From an uncultured Verrucomicrobia subdivision 3 bacterium (GTDB lineage: Bacteria > Verrucomicrobiota > Verrucomicrobiia > Limisphaerales > UBA11358), in the NCBI GenBank assembly GCA_903865745.1, contig CAIPKV010000028.1:1-64000 (forward strand): a stretch of 64,000 bases of DNA. Reading direction: 5' to 3'. The notes beneath the pieces were generated by a model, which saw only the letters and a program-made list of their open reading frames with translations, was not told the DNA's origin and made no database searches. Positions 27,128-35,942 of this stretch are shown here, one piece after another (within the stretch, counting starts at the first letter, position 1; each line of letters opens with the position of its first letter). The position numbers and the translations under genes were made by a program.

Positions 27128-27663
27128 AGCGCCCGTTTCAACCAAAACTGCCGTCTCCCCATTGAAAACCGCCGGCGTGGGAATGAAAAAGTCAGGCGTT
27201 TATTTGAATTCACCGCCTTCCGGGACGAAATAAGTGGGCGGTGAAATGAAATCATCGCGCCCGGAAACCATTTCACCGCGCGGTGAAACCAAAACACCGC
27301 GCGGTGAAACGAAAACACCGCGCGGTGAAACGAAAACACCGCCTGCTGGAATGAAATCGCCGCCCCCTGAAATGAAAACAGCGCGCGGTGAAACCATTTC
27401 GCCGCCCGCCGGACTCATTTCACCGCCCGCCGGAACCAAATCGCCGCCTGCCGGAATGAGTTTACCGCCTGCCCGGATGGAATATGCAGGCGTACGAACG
27501 GTCAGAACGCCTGCCGGAACCACCCGAACGCCTGTCGGAATCAATGGAACGCCTGCCTGAATGAATCGAAGGCCTGCCGAAATCAGTGGAACGCCAGCCA
27601 TTTTCATCCGTACGCCTGCTTGAACGGGTGGAACGCCTGCCGGAATGAGAGAGTTGCCCGCCT
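27128..27663. repeat. Array B: 21-bp tandem array, about 25 units
   Basis: Units begin at 27128 and every 21 bp to 27653, with exact phase. Typical units are ACCGCGCGGTGAAACGAAAA+C (27275, 27296, 27317) and ACGCCTGCCGGAATCAATGG+A. The first type carries the palindrome ACCGCGCGGT. The unit sequence drifts from the GAAAC type to the CCTGCCGG type along the array. It ends exactly against the stop codon of the minus-strand zinc-ribbon gene at 27664. Both strands stay open over long stretches, but no RBS supports a gene. Confidence 0.95.
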
Positions 27664-27888
27664 TTAATACACCACCGGCAGGTTGAGTTTGCCGCATTGG
27701 GTGCAGCGCGAGCGGTCCACGTCGGCATCGTCCGTATACACGAAGCCGCACTTGGCGCAACGGAACACGCGGTCTTCCGGATGCGCGGGGCCGAAATGGC
27801 GCCGGTGCAGTTCGGAGAAAATTCCCACCACGCAGATGGCTCCCAGCGTGAGCGCCACATAAATAACCATGAGGGCGGCGGGACTCAT
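27664..27888 (-). CDS. Small membrane protein with a C-terminal zinc ribbon
   Basis: 74 aa from the ATG at 27888. One N-terminal membrane helix (MVIYVALTLGAICVVGIF) is followed by two CxxC knuckles, CAKC and CTQC, separated by about 14 residues, a rubredoxin-like or zinc-ribbon arrangement facing the cytoplasm or periplasm. It overlaps the TonB-like gene and is the last gene of the ExbB/ExbD operon. Its role there is unknown. Confidence 0.75.
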   Translation of the reverse strand: MSPAALMVIYVALTLGAICVVGIFSELHRRHFGPAHPEDRVFRCAKCGFVYTDDADVDRSRCTQCGKLNLPVVY

Positions 27889-28643
27889 GGCGCGGCCGTC
27901 GGCACGGTGTGCCAGTAGAAGTTGATTTGCCCGAACATGGCCGCCGGCGCCGGTGCAAACTGCAAGTTGCGGGCGAGGTTCAGCGCCGTCTGGTCGGCGG
28001 CATCGGACCCGCAGGTTTCCAGCACGATGGCGGAGAGCACATGGCCGCCCGCATCCACAAGCAATTGCAATCGGCTGGGCGCGAGGACATCGTTCCACGC
28101 GATGTCCGGCGCGGTGATGGTGCGGTGAAGCTTGCGCTCGGCCAGCGGACCGGCGAGTTGCCAGGAGGAACTTTGCGGCAAGGCGGATTCAATCGTGATG
28201 GCGGGGGCGGCGAGTTGCGGTGACGGTTTTAAATCAGTTCGCGTTTGTGCAAAACGGTTGGTGCGCATGAAGGCACTGAAGGCGCTGCCTAAATCGGCGG
28301 GGTTGAGCCCGAGGAAAGCGGGCGGTTCGTCGTAGCCACCCACGGCGGCGGGGACGGCGGGCGGTTGCACCCAGACGCCGGGCGGGAAATCGCTGGCGTG
28401 CGGCAGCGCGAAGAGCGTCGGGTCGGTGAACTGGGCGAGGGCGTTGTCTGCGGCGGCGATATGAAAGACGGGGACGTTGGTGACCGCGCGCGGCGGCACG
28501 GTTTTGGGGGTGCCCAATAAGAAAACCATTGCCAGATGCGCGGCGTAAGCGAGCGCGATGATGACAATGGTCTTGCGCCAGCTCCAGTTCGTGACCGGTG
28601 GTACTTCGGGAAACGAATGCGGTGTGGCGTCGCCGTCGTTCAT
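27885..28643 (-). CDS. TonB-like energy-transducer protein
   Basis: 252 aa. A single N-terminal membrane anchor (about 23-45, TIVIIALAYAAHLAMVFLLG) is followed by a proline-rich periplasmic linker and a C-terminal region (LLVDAGGHVLSAIVLETCGS...ALNLARNLQFAP) that follows the TonB C-terminal pattern. With ExbB and ExbD directly upstream it would carry proton-motive energy to outer-membrane transporters. The linker is short and lacks EP/KP repeats, so the similarity is structural and positional. Confidence 0.7.
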   Translation of the reverse strand: MNDGDATPHSFPEVPPVTNWSWRKTIVIIALAYAAHLAMVFLLGTPKTVPPRAVTNVPVFHIAAADNALAQFTDPTLFALPHASDFPPGVWVQPPAVPAAVGGYDEPPAFLGLNPADLGSAFSAFMRTNRFAQTRTDLKPSPQLAAPAITIESALPQSSSWQLAGPLAERKLHRTITAPDIAWNDVLAPSRLQLLVDAGGHVLSAIVLETCGSDAADQTALNLARNLQFAPAPAAMFGQINFYWHTVPTAAP

Positions 28644-29077
28644 GGCTGACCGGGAACGTTCACGAGCCGCGGCAGCGTGGCGAGGAGGAGATTGGAGATG
28701 CCGATGTCCGGCGCGCGCGCGATTAAAGCGAGATGCGCGAGTTCATCGTAGGTCACCGCCTTGTCGGCGTGGATGATTAGTGTGAGGGGGTCGTGCACAC
28801 TGCGCGCGGCGGCGGCGAGCGAGGTTTTTAATACCGCTTCGCTGACAAGTTGGTTGTCATAATAAAGGCGGTTCTGGGAATCGACGGCGATGGCGACGAC
28901 CGGCCGGTTAACGCCCGGCAAATCCGCAGCGGAGGGAGGAGTGAGATTCATGCGGAGACCGGACACCGGCAGCAGCGCGGCCAGCAGCAGGAAAATGAGT
29001 AGCGCAAAAAAGACGGAGGCGAACGGCGCGACGTCGAACCGGCTGGTGAGAATCTTGGCGGTGCGCGGAAATTTCAT
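28640..29077 (-). CDS. exbD: ExbD/TolR-family protein
   Basis: 145 aa from the ATG at 29077 (MKFPRTAKILTSRFDVAPFA), where the N-terminal charged segment and the single membrane helix with its conserved Asp in FDVAPFASVFFALLIFLLL appear. The periplasmic part (DKAVTYDELAHLALIARAPD) is the usual ExbD C-terminal domain. It partners ExbB in the proton channel. It overlaps both neighbours by 4 bp. A longer upstream frame to 29236 only shadows exbB. Confidence 0.85.
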   Translation of the reverse strand: MKFPRTAKILTSRFDVAPFASVFFALLIFLLLAALLPVSGLRMNLTPPSAADLPGVNRPVVAIAVDSQNRLYYDNQLVSEAVLKTSLAAAARSVHDPLTLIIHADKAVTYDELAHLALIARAPDIGISNLLLATLPRLVNVPGQP

Positions 29078-29694
29078 TTGCCAGTGCCGCTTTCGCTGAC
29101 GACATTCACAATCTCGGCGGCAGCGCGCTCCATATCGAGGACAATCTTGTTCACGCGGCTGACGAGATAGTTGTAGCCCGCATGTGCCGGGATGGCGACG
29201 CCAATACCGCCCGCCGCGCAGACGAGCGCCTTCCACACGCCGTGCGATAGCATCTCAATGTGCGCGTAAAGCCCGGCCTGCTCGATTTGCGAAAAGACAT
29301 CGATGAAGCCAACGAGCGTCCCGAACAAGCCGAGCAGCGGCGCGATTTGGGCGATGGTCGCGAGAAGATTTAGTTTCTCCTCGAGGCGCGGCACTTCGGT
29401 GAGGCCGGCTTCTTCGACGGCTTCGCGCACGCGTTCGCGGCCATGTTCGCGCGCGAGAATGGCGGCCTTGACGAGGCGCGCCACCGGCCCGGCCGTGGCG
29501 TCGCAAATGGCGATGGCTTCCACGATATTGCCGCGCTTGATGACAGTGCGCACGCCGTTGAGAAACTCGGCGGAGTTGATCTGCGAACGGTGGCAGTACA
29601 AGGCGCGTTCGATGAATACGGCGGCGGCGGCGGCGGCGGCGAGGATAATCACCCAGATGACCGGCCCGCCATTACCTAAAAGTGTCGGCAGCAT
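29074..29694 (-). CDS. exbB: MotA/TolQ/ExbB proton-channel protein
   Basis: 206 aa with three membrane helices: WVIILAAAAAAAVFIERAL near the N-terminus, IAPLLGLFGTLVGFIDVF and CAAGGIGVAIPAHAGYNYLV. The order and the GLFGTLVG turn are diagnostic. It forms the pentameric stator with ExbD. First gene of the operon exbB-exbD-tonB-like-zinc ribbon. Confidence 0.9.
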   Translation of the reverse strand: MLPTLLGNGGPVIWVIILAAAAAAAVFIERALYCHRSQINSAEFLNGVRTVIKRGNIVEAIAICDATAGPVARLVKAAILAREHGRERVREAVEEAGLTEVPRLEEKLNLLATIAQIAPLLGLFGTLVGFIDVFSQIEQAGLYAHIEMLSHGVWKALVCAAGGIGVAIPAHAGYNYLVSRVNKIVLDMERAAAEIVNVVSESGTGK

Positions 29695-29838
29695 CGTGTT
29701 TGTATAGGGGTTCGCGCGCCAACTTCAAAGCGCAAAATTGCTGGCAGCGGCCGGCGGGCGATGGACGGAAGCGGGGGGAATGCTTTCTCCAGCTAAATTC
29801 TGGCTTCCCGATTTTGTCTCCGGTATTCTCCGGCAGAT

Positions 29839-30459
29839 ATGGCTATTGCAAACGAAAATGTCCTCGTCTTCCCGCGTTCACTGTTCGAGCAGCTCGGCAG
29901 CTTCCAAGGTTTTAGCGCCGAGGTGCAGCGCTACTTGCCCGCCATCCTGGACCCTAAGAATAATAGCTTTCTCGCCCGCGCCAGCGCGGAGACGAATCCG
30001 GCTTTCAAGCAGGTCATCCCGTATGTGGTGATCACGGATGGCAAAAGTATTCTGCATTATGTGCGCGGTAAGAAGGCCGGCGAACAGCGCCTGGTTGCCA
30101 AAGGCTCCGTCGGCATCGGCGGCCACATCAACGACGAGGATCACACGCTCTTTGCGTTTGGTGTGCAGGCGTTTCAGGATGCCGTGAAGCGCGAGGTCTG
30201 CGAGGAACTGTCGGTGCAGGGCGACTTCGACGCGCACCCGGTGGGTTTGATCAACGACGATTCGACGGAAGTCGGTCAGGTGCATTTCGGGGTGGTACAC
30301 GTGCTGTTCCGCACGGCGGAGCAAGTGAAGAAGAATGAGCAGGTCATCACGCAGATGGAATTTATCCCTATCGAAGAGCTCAAGGCGAAGCGCGAACACA
30401 TGGAGACATGGTCGCAAATCTGCCTCGACCATCTCGACGCGATTCTCAAGCAACCATAA
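29839..30459 (+). CDS. NUDIX-fold hydrolase
   Basis: 206 aa, cytoplasmic. The region GSVGIGGHINDEDH...FQDAVKREVCEELSV is a Nudix box with the REVCEEL metal-binding core, but the spacing between the GG and the RE part is longer than in the standard 23-residue motif, so the substrate class is not clear. The C-terminal region (ITQMEFIPIEELKAKRE) is typical of NUDIX proteins. Divergent from exbB and 10 bp upstream of the next gene, so likely co-transcribed with it. Confidence 0.72.
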   Translation: MAIANENVLVFPRSLFEQLGSFQGFSAEVQRYLPAILDPKNNSFLARASAETNPAFKQVIPYVVITDGKSILHYVRGKKAGEQRLVAKGSVGIGGHINDEDHTLFAFGVQAFQDAVKREVCEELSVQGDFDAHPVGLINDDSTEVGQVHFGVVHVLFRTAEQVKKNEQVITQMEFIPIEELKAKREHMETWSQICLDHLDAILKQP

Positions 30460-30469
30460 ACGACTCGGC

Positions 30470-31951
30470 ATGGAATTTAGTTTTGGCGACAACCCGAACC
30501 CGCCGAAGAAAGTCGGCGGTGTTGGGGCGACTATCTTCCTGATTCTGTTCAGCCTGCCATTCGCCGGGTTCGGAATCTTCGCCTTGGTTGGGGGCGTAAA
30601 GAAACTTTCTGCGGGCGACACCAAGAATGGCTTTGGCCTCTGTGCCTTCGGGTTTGTTTTCGCTCTCATCGGGTTCGGCCTGATGTTCGCGGCCATCTGG
30701 GGTGGCAAAAAAGTCCGGCAAGCCGAGGCGTTGAAGCAACGCTACACCGACCAACTCTGGCTGGTGCGCCCGGATTGGGCCGCCGGCAAAATCAAATCCA
30801 CCGCCGACGCCCAGCGCTGGGTGTATCTGGTGATCGGGCTGGCATTCGGCGGCTTGGGGACAATGTTCACCTGCGCCATGCTGCCGAAAGAGTTGGCTAA
30901 TCATAACTATCCGGCCTTGCTCATATTATTGTTTCCCACCATTGGAGCCGCCTTTCTCATTGGCTTCGTACGCGCCCGGCTGGCGCATCAGCGCTATGGC
31001 GATTGTTATTTTGAACTCGCTCAGATTCCCGCGCCGCTCGGCGGCACGCTCGACGGCATGATCCAAACCGGCACGCGGCTACAGCTTGAACACGGACTCC
31101 ACCTGCGCCTCACCTGCCTTCGCCGTTATACCACCAACTCGGGTAAAGATTCCCACACCGAGGAACAAATCCTTTGGCAGGATGAAAAAGTTTATCGGCC
31201 GCAAGCCAGTCTACCTGAGACCGAACCCGGCCATACCGGCATCCCGGTCTTTTTTAAAATCCCCGCTGACCAGCCCGAAGCCACGCCTGACCCGGGCGAC
31301 GGCATCCATTGGCGGCTCGAAGCCAAAGCCAAGATGTCCGGTCCCGGATTTTCCGCCGTGTTCGAAATACCCGTCTTCCGAGTTGCTGGTGCCGTTGCTT
31401 CCGCAAACGATGACGCCGTCACCGATCCCACCGCCGCGTTGCAGGAATCCGTGGAAGAGCTGCGCCGCGACGAAAATTCCCGCATCACCGTCACCGACGG
31501 TCCGGAAGGGCGCGAGTTCTACTTCCCCGCCGCGCGCAACCTCGGCATGGCGGTCTTTCTCACTATTTTCTTCATCATCTGGACCGGTGTCATTTGGTTG
31601 ATGACCGTGAAGAAAGCGCCGCTGCTCTTTCCCATCGTCTTTAGTCTCTTCGACATTTTCATCCTGTTCGGCTTGATTAATGCGTGGTTCAAGTCCAGCC
31701 GCGTGACGATTAACCGCGACGGTCTGCGCGCCGTCACGCAAGTCGCTATGCTACGTTTCATCCGCACCGATGATGCCGCCGACGTGGAGCGCTTCACCAC
31801 CAAAGTGGGGATGACCAGCAATAATAAGGCTTACCATGATCTGCAACTCATCACGCGCGCCGGCAAGAAAGTTACCCTTGCCAGCAGTCTCGCCAGCAAA
31901 CCCGAAGCCGACTGGCTCGTGCTGGAAATGACCAAAGCGCTCGGGCGCTAG
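30470..31951 (+). CDS. Multi-pass membrane protein of unknown function (DUF3592-like)
   Basis: 493 aa from the ATG at 30470. Two membrane helices at the N-terminus (ATIFLILFSLPFAGFGIFAL, then FAFV-type), a further pair around 120-165, a soluble beta-rich domain (about 180-330) and another helix pair near 370-410 (MAVFLTIFFIIWTGVIWLM). The beta-rich loop resembles the soluble domain of DUF3592 proteins; no enzymatic motif is visible. It starts 10 bp after the NUDIX gene. Confidence 0.7.
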   Translation: MEFSFGDNPNPPKKVGGVGATIFLILFSLPFAGFGIFALVGGVKKLSAGDTKNGFGLCAFGFVFALIGFGLMFAAIWGGKKVRQAEALKQRYTDQLWLVRPDWAAGKIKSTADAQRWVYLVIGLAFGGLGTMFTCAMLPKELANHNYPALLILLFPTIGAAFLIGFVRARLAHQRYGDCYFELAQIPAPLGGTLDGMIQTGTRLQLEHGLHLRLTCLRRYTTNSGKDSHTEEQILWQDEKVYRPQASLPETEPGHTGIPVFFKIPADQPEATPDPGDGIHWRLEAKAKMSGPGFSAVFEIPVFRVAGAVASANDDAVTDPTAALQESVEELRRDENSRITVTDGPEGREFYFPAARNLGMAVFLTIFFIIWTGVIWLMTVKKAPLLFPIVFSLFDIFILFGLINAWFKSSRVTINRDGLRAVTQVAMLRFIRTDDAADVERFTTKVGMTSNNKAYHDLQLITRAGKKVTLASSLASKPEADWLVLEMTKALGR

Positions 31952-31963
31952 CCATAAACCATT

Positions 31964-32590
31964 GTGAGCGCCCCACTCAAAGTCATTCATTCCGAACTCC
32001 AGCCTGCGGTACCGAACCGAATGCGCAAGGAGGTCGAGCGCATCCTCATCACCGACGACCAGATTGCCCGTCGACTCAAAACGCTGGCGCGCGCCATCGA
32101 ACGCGACTTCCGCGGACGCGAATTAGTCGTGGTGTCGCTGCTCAACGGCACGGTCATCTTTCTGGCCGACCTTATCCGGCATCTAAACCTCCCGCTGCAC
32201 TTGGATTTCATCGGTGTGTCTAGCTACGGCGCGGGCACGGAATCCGGCGACCTCATTTTCACCAAGGAGTTGCGGCTCGATGTGCGCGGCCGCGATGTGC
32301 TGTTGGTGGACGACATTCTCGACACGGGCAAAACCTTGAGCCGGGTGCTGACTAAGCTGCGGGCACTCAAGCCGCGCCGGATAAAGATCTGCGTGTTGCT
32401 AGACAAGCCCGCGCGCCGCGTGGAGAAAATCAAAGCGGACTACGTCGGCTTCGAGATACCGGATCTCTTCGTTGTTGGCTACGGCCTTGACTATGCCGAG
32501 CGCTATCGCAATCTCCCTTATGTCGGCGTGCTGCATCCGCACGTTTATCAGCCACCGGCCAAAACGCCCGTCCGCCATGAACGAACTTAA
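31964..32590 (+). CDS. hpt: Hypoxanthine(-guanine) phosphoribosyltransferase
   Basis: 208 aa with a GTG start at 31964. The PRPP-binding signature VLLVDDILDTGKTL and the upstream SLLNGTVIFLADL hood/loop are complete, and FVVGYGLDYAERYRNLPYVG is the C-terminal purine-site segment of HPRTs. It salvages hypoxanthine and guanine to IMP/GMP. The stop overlaps the start of the nucleoside transporter gene, linking uptake to salvage. Confidence 0.92.
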   Translation: MSAPLKVIHSELQPAVPNRMRKEVERILITDDQIARRLKTLARAIERDFRGRELVVVSLLNGTVIFLADLIRHLNLPLHLDFIGVSSYGAGTESGDLIFTKELRLDVRGRDVLLVDDILDTGKTLSRVLTKLRALKPRRIKICVLLDKPARRVEKIKADYVGFEIPDLFVVGYGLDYAERYRNLPYVGVLHPHVYQPPAKTPVRHERT

Positions 32591-33848
32591 ATTCATCAGC
32601 CTGCTCGGCTGGCCTGCGATGGTCCTGCTCGCGTGGGCGGTCTCTCTCAATCGCAAACAGTTTCCGTGGCGCACCGTCATCTGGGGGCTGGGCCTGCAAT
32701 TGACGCTGGCCGTCCTCATCCTCGATACGCCGTGGGGCGGCAAACTGTTTGAGTTTGCCGGCAAAGTCATTCAGAAGCTTATCCAGTTTTCCACCGAAGG
32801 CACCCAGTTCGTATTTGGCCCGCTAGGGAATGCCAGTCTGCTCAGCGATAAGTTTGGGCCCGGCAACTCCGTCGTCTTCGCTATTCTCATCACCGGCACC
32901 GTTGTCATCGTGGCATCGCTGTCGTCACTATTTTATCACTGGGGAATTTTGCAACGCGTTGTGCGCGCCGTGGCGTTTGTCATGCGCAAGGTTTTAGGTA
33001 CCAGCGGCAGCGAGACCCTCTCCGCCGCCGCGAATATCTTTATGGGCCAGACCGAAGCGCCGCTCGTCATTCGGCCTTACGTTCCGCGCATGACGCGCAG
33101 CGAGTTGATGACCATCATGGTCTGCGGTATGGCGCACATCGCCGGCGGCGTCGCGGCCGTCTATGCCGCGATGGGGATGCGCGCCGGCTATCCCAACACC
33201 GCCGGTCATCTGCTTACTGCTTCCGTTTTGAATTGTCCCGCCGCACTGCTCATCGCCAAGGTCATGCTGCCTGAGACCGAGCGTAGCGAGACGGCGGCCG
33301 GTGCCCCCGCGATGACGCCGCGCACCACCGCCAATTCCATCGACGCCATCTGTCGCGGGGCGGCGGACGGCTTCCAGCTCTCGCTGAACATCTGCGCCAT
33401 GCTCATCGCCTTCATCGCCATCATCTCGCTGGCGAACTACGTGGTTGGCTATCCGCAAACCTACTTCGGCGTGACGCGACCGGTGACCTTGCAAATCGTC
33501 TTGGGCTGGGTGAATGCGCCGTTCGCGTGGCTCATGGGCGTGCCGGCGGCGGATTGCTTAAGTATCGGCCAGATTTTAGGCGAACGCATCGTGCTCAATG
33601 AATTTGTCGGCTATCTCGACCTGACCAGTCACGCCGCGCAACTGAACCTGACCCCGCGCAGTTTTACGATTGCGACGTATGCGCTGTGCGGCTTCGCGAA
33701 TTTTGCCAGCATCGCCATTCAAGTGGGCGGCATCGGCTCACTCGCACCGGAGCGCCGCAGCGAAATGGCAAAACTGGGTTTCCGTGCGATGATCGGCGGG
33801 CTGCTCGCCGCCTACATGACCGCGTGCCTCGCGGGCTTACTGCTGTAA
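32577..33848 (+). CDS. Concentrative nucleoside transporter (NupC/CNT family)
   Basis: 423 aa from the ATG at 32577, overlapping hpt by 14 bp. About ten hydrophobic segments. Diagnostic CNT motifs are SAAANIFMGQTEAPLVIRPY (helix with the QTE nucleoside-binding motif), GMAHIAGGVAAVYAAMG, ILGERIVLNEFVGY (the ExxxNEF motif) and ALCGFANFASIAIQVGG. It imports nucleosides coupled to protons or sodium. Overlap with hpt supports a purine-salvage operon. Confidence 0.93.
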   Translation: MNELKFISLLGWPAMVLLAWAVSLNRKQFPWRTVIWGLGLQLTLAVLILDTPWGGKLFEFAGKVIQKLIQFSTEGTQFVFGPLGNASLLSDKFGPGNSVVFAILITGTVVIVASLSSLFYHWGILQRVVRAVAFVMRKVLGTSGSETLSAAANIFMGQTEAPLVIRPYVPRMTRSELMTIMVCGMAHIAGGVAAVYAAMGMRAGYPNTAGHLLTASVLNCPAALLIAKVMLPETERSETAAGAPAMTPRTTANSIDAICRGAADGFQLSLNICAMLIAFIAIISLANYVVGYPQTYFGVTRPVTLQIVLGWVNAPFAWLMGVPAADCLSIGQILGERIVLNEFVGYLDLTSHAAQLNLTPRSFTIATYALCGFANFASIAIQVGGIGSLAPERRSEMAKLGFRAMIGGLLAAYMTACLAGLLL

Positions 33849-33962
33849 AGTACATCTCCTCCCCGGCGACACACTAAGCGGCACGGCGTTCGATGAGTCC
33901 ATCCGCTCTCCAAGCAGCTGTCACTTCGACGTTACCAACCTGATTTCTTCGCCACAACCACG

Positions 33963-34397
33963 TGCAACGGCTTTTCCGGCCTAAAATGCTCCCTTAGAAC
34001 GGGCTGCGAGCGTTGCAGGGCATTATTTAGGACCCAAATACTGCGTTGCAACCGTTGCAGACCGATTTCAAAGCGTCTCGGGGCTGGTAACGACCGTTGC
34101 AATGACTTCAAAAACTCCTTTTTACTGCCTTGCAACGGTTGCAACGCTACTTTAAGGAGCCGTGGGGCTTGTTACGACCGTTGCAAGGCACTCTAAAAGA
34201 CCTTTTGGGTGGACTGCAACGGTTGCAATGAGTTCCCAAGGTCCCTTTGACTCGTCTGCGACGGTTGCAGCGCTATTTCAAAGCGTCTCGGGGCTTGTTA
34301 CGACGGTTGCAAGGTATTCAAAAAGAGTTTTTTAGTGGGCTGCAACGGTTGCAACGACTCCAAAAAGTCTTTTTTAGAGGACTGTAACGGGCGTGGC
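33963..34397. repeat. Array C: 42-bp (2 x 21) tandem array, about 10-11 units
   Basis: The word GTTGCA recurs at 34012, 34054, 34096, 34138, 34180, 34222, 34264, 34306 and 34348, an exact 42-bp step, with weaker members at 33970 and 34390. The core of each unit is the inverted repeat TGCAACGGTTGCA. The intervening half (e.g. AAAGCGTCTCGGGGCT at two places, AAAAGTCTTTTTTAG at another) alternates, so the basic step is again 21 bp. It lies between two convergent genes; flanks 33849-33962 and 34398-34657 hold no supported gene. Confidence 0.93.
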
Positions 34398-34657
34398 TGA
34401 CCCGATTTGACAGAAGTGAACGAAGGTAACGGAGGTTGGGATTGTAAAAAGAGAAATCCCTTGGTTCGCTTCGCTAGCTTCTGTTCCGGTGGGAATCAAA
34501 ACCTGGCCCGTCACCGTCGTTGCCAATTTGAAGCCGGCATTGGTCGCGCGAAGTACGCGAAGAGGGCGAAGGCGGGCAGGATTTTTTACCTTCGCGGTCT
34601 TCGTGGTCTTCGCGCGACATCCAATTCCTTCAGGCTACTCCATTACTTACCTTTGTT

Positions 34658-35839
34658 TCAGCTCTTGCTCAGGCGCTCCACCGGTTTCTCGAAGAAGAGT
34701 TTATGCGCTTCGGCGAGGATACCCGGGATGCGGTCGGCAAAGGGGCTGTTTTTCAGCGTGGCCCGCAAATCCACTTCACCCAGCTTGGCGGCGTTCTCGC
34801 CCGGGAACCAGTGGTCGGCCTGACCCAGCAGATTGTAACGCATCTTACCCCACGGTATCAGGTCGAGTGGCTGGCCATAGGTCCAGAGCCGGAGGATTTC
34901 CGTGATATTGATTTGGCCGGGCACATCCACGTAGTTCGGCAGACCTTCGGACCAGCGCGCACACCAGTCGGCACCGAGCGCGGTTTCCATCTCGGCGCGC
35001 CAGCGTTTTTCGATGGGCGCAATGGTCGCCGGTATGTGGTCGTAAAATTTCAGGGCGGCAACGTGTTCATCAAAATCCGTCGGCTTGGCCGCGCCGCAGC
35101 TCAAGGTGTGGACCTCCGGTCGGGTGAGACAGTAAAGATCGTTGAACTGCATCGGCGTGAGCGGCGCGCTGAGGGATTTTATTTTATTGCCTGGCTCCTG
35201 CAACTTGCCGCCCTTGTCGTTGGGGCTGATGATGAAGACGCCCATGTCGTGCCGGCGCGCGGCGAGGACGGCGGACCAGTTCAGGTCGTTGACGAAATAC
35301 CAGTGGAGGTTGACGTAATCAAATTCGCCGGTGTTAATGGCTTCGGTCATGATGTCCGGCGTGGCGTGCGTGGAGAAGCCGATGAATTTGCAGCGACCCG
35401 CCTTCTGCAACTTGCGCGCGGCTTCGAGGCAGCCGCCCTTTTGCAGTGACCAGTCGAGGGTCTGCCGATGGTTGATGCCGTGGAGCGACAACAAATCCAC
35501 GTGATCGAGTTTCAGGTAAGCCATCGAGGTCTCGAAGGTCTTAAGAAATTCGGCGGCGGAGGCGTGAGGCGCGACCTTGGTCTGGATAATCATTTTATCG
35601 CGCGGCAATTTGGGCAGCAATTCGCCGAGCTGCATTTCGGAAGTGCCATAGCCGCGTGCGGTCTCGATGTGATTGATGCCGAGGTCAAGCGCGCGATGGA
35701 TGCAGGCTTCGAGGTTTTCCTGATTAGCGCGCGGGATGTCCGCAGGCGCGACGTCCTGCCACTTGTGCTGGTAGCGCATCCCGCCGCAGGAGATGACGGG
35801 CATATTGATTTCGGTCCGGCCAAAGCGACGATACTTCAT
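34658..35839 (-). CDS. Aldo/keto reductase family protein
   Basis: 393 aa from the ATG at 35839 ([20 protein letters not shown]). TIM-barrel AKR with the catalytic motif region [12 protein letters not shown] (Asp of the usual DTA is replaced by Glu-Thr-Ala) and IIQTKV for the Lys strand, then [12 protein letters not shown] with the catalytic His position. A C-terminal extension (about 290-390) with cysteines resembles the predicted AKR/4Fe-4S subfamily, but a full CxxCxxC motif is not seen. No signal peptide, so cytoplasmic. It is divergent from dapL. Confidence 0.8.
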   Translation of the reverse strand: MKYRRFGRTEINMPVISCGGMRYQHKWQDVAPADIPRANQENLEACIHRALDLGINHIETARGYGTSEMQLGELLPKLPRDKMIIQTKVAPHASAAEFLKTFETSMAYLKLDHVDLLSLHGINHRQTLDWSLQKGGCLEAARKLQKAGRCKFIGFSTHATPDIMTEAINTGEFDYVNLHWYFVNDLNWSAVLAARRHDMGVFIISPNDKGGKLQEPGNKIKSLSAPLTPMQFNDLYCLTRPEVHTLSCGAAKPTDFDEHVAALKFYDHIPATIAPIEKRWRAEMETALGADWCARWSEGLPNYVDVPGQINITEILRLWTYGQPLDLIPWGKMRYNLLGQADHWFPGENAAKLGEVDLRATLKNSPFADRIPGILAEAHKLFFEKPVERLSKS

Positions 35840-35942
35840 GGCGCGGAAAATAGTCCGTGTACGCGCCCAGCGCAAGCGGGCGCGAGGATTAAATCAAATT
35901 GCGCAGCGAAGCGGATTTGTTATCGTCTCGCCCTTCGATTTT

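Noticed and set aside
34407-34905. Two overlapping plus-strand frames after array C
   Set aside because: They consist of intergenic repeat words and the antisense of the aldo/keto reductase gene; no RBS or family features.
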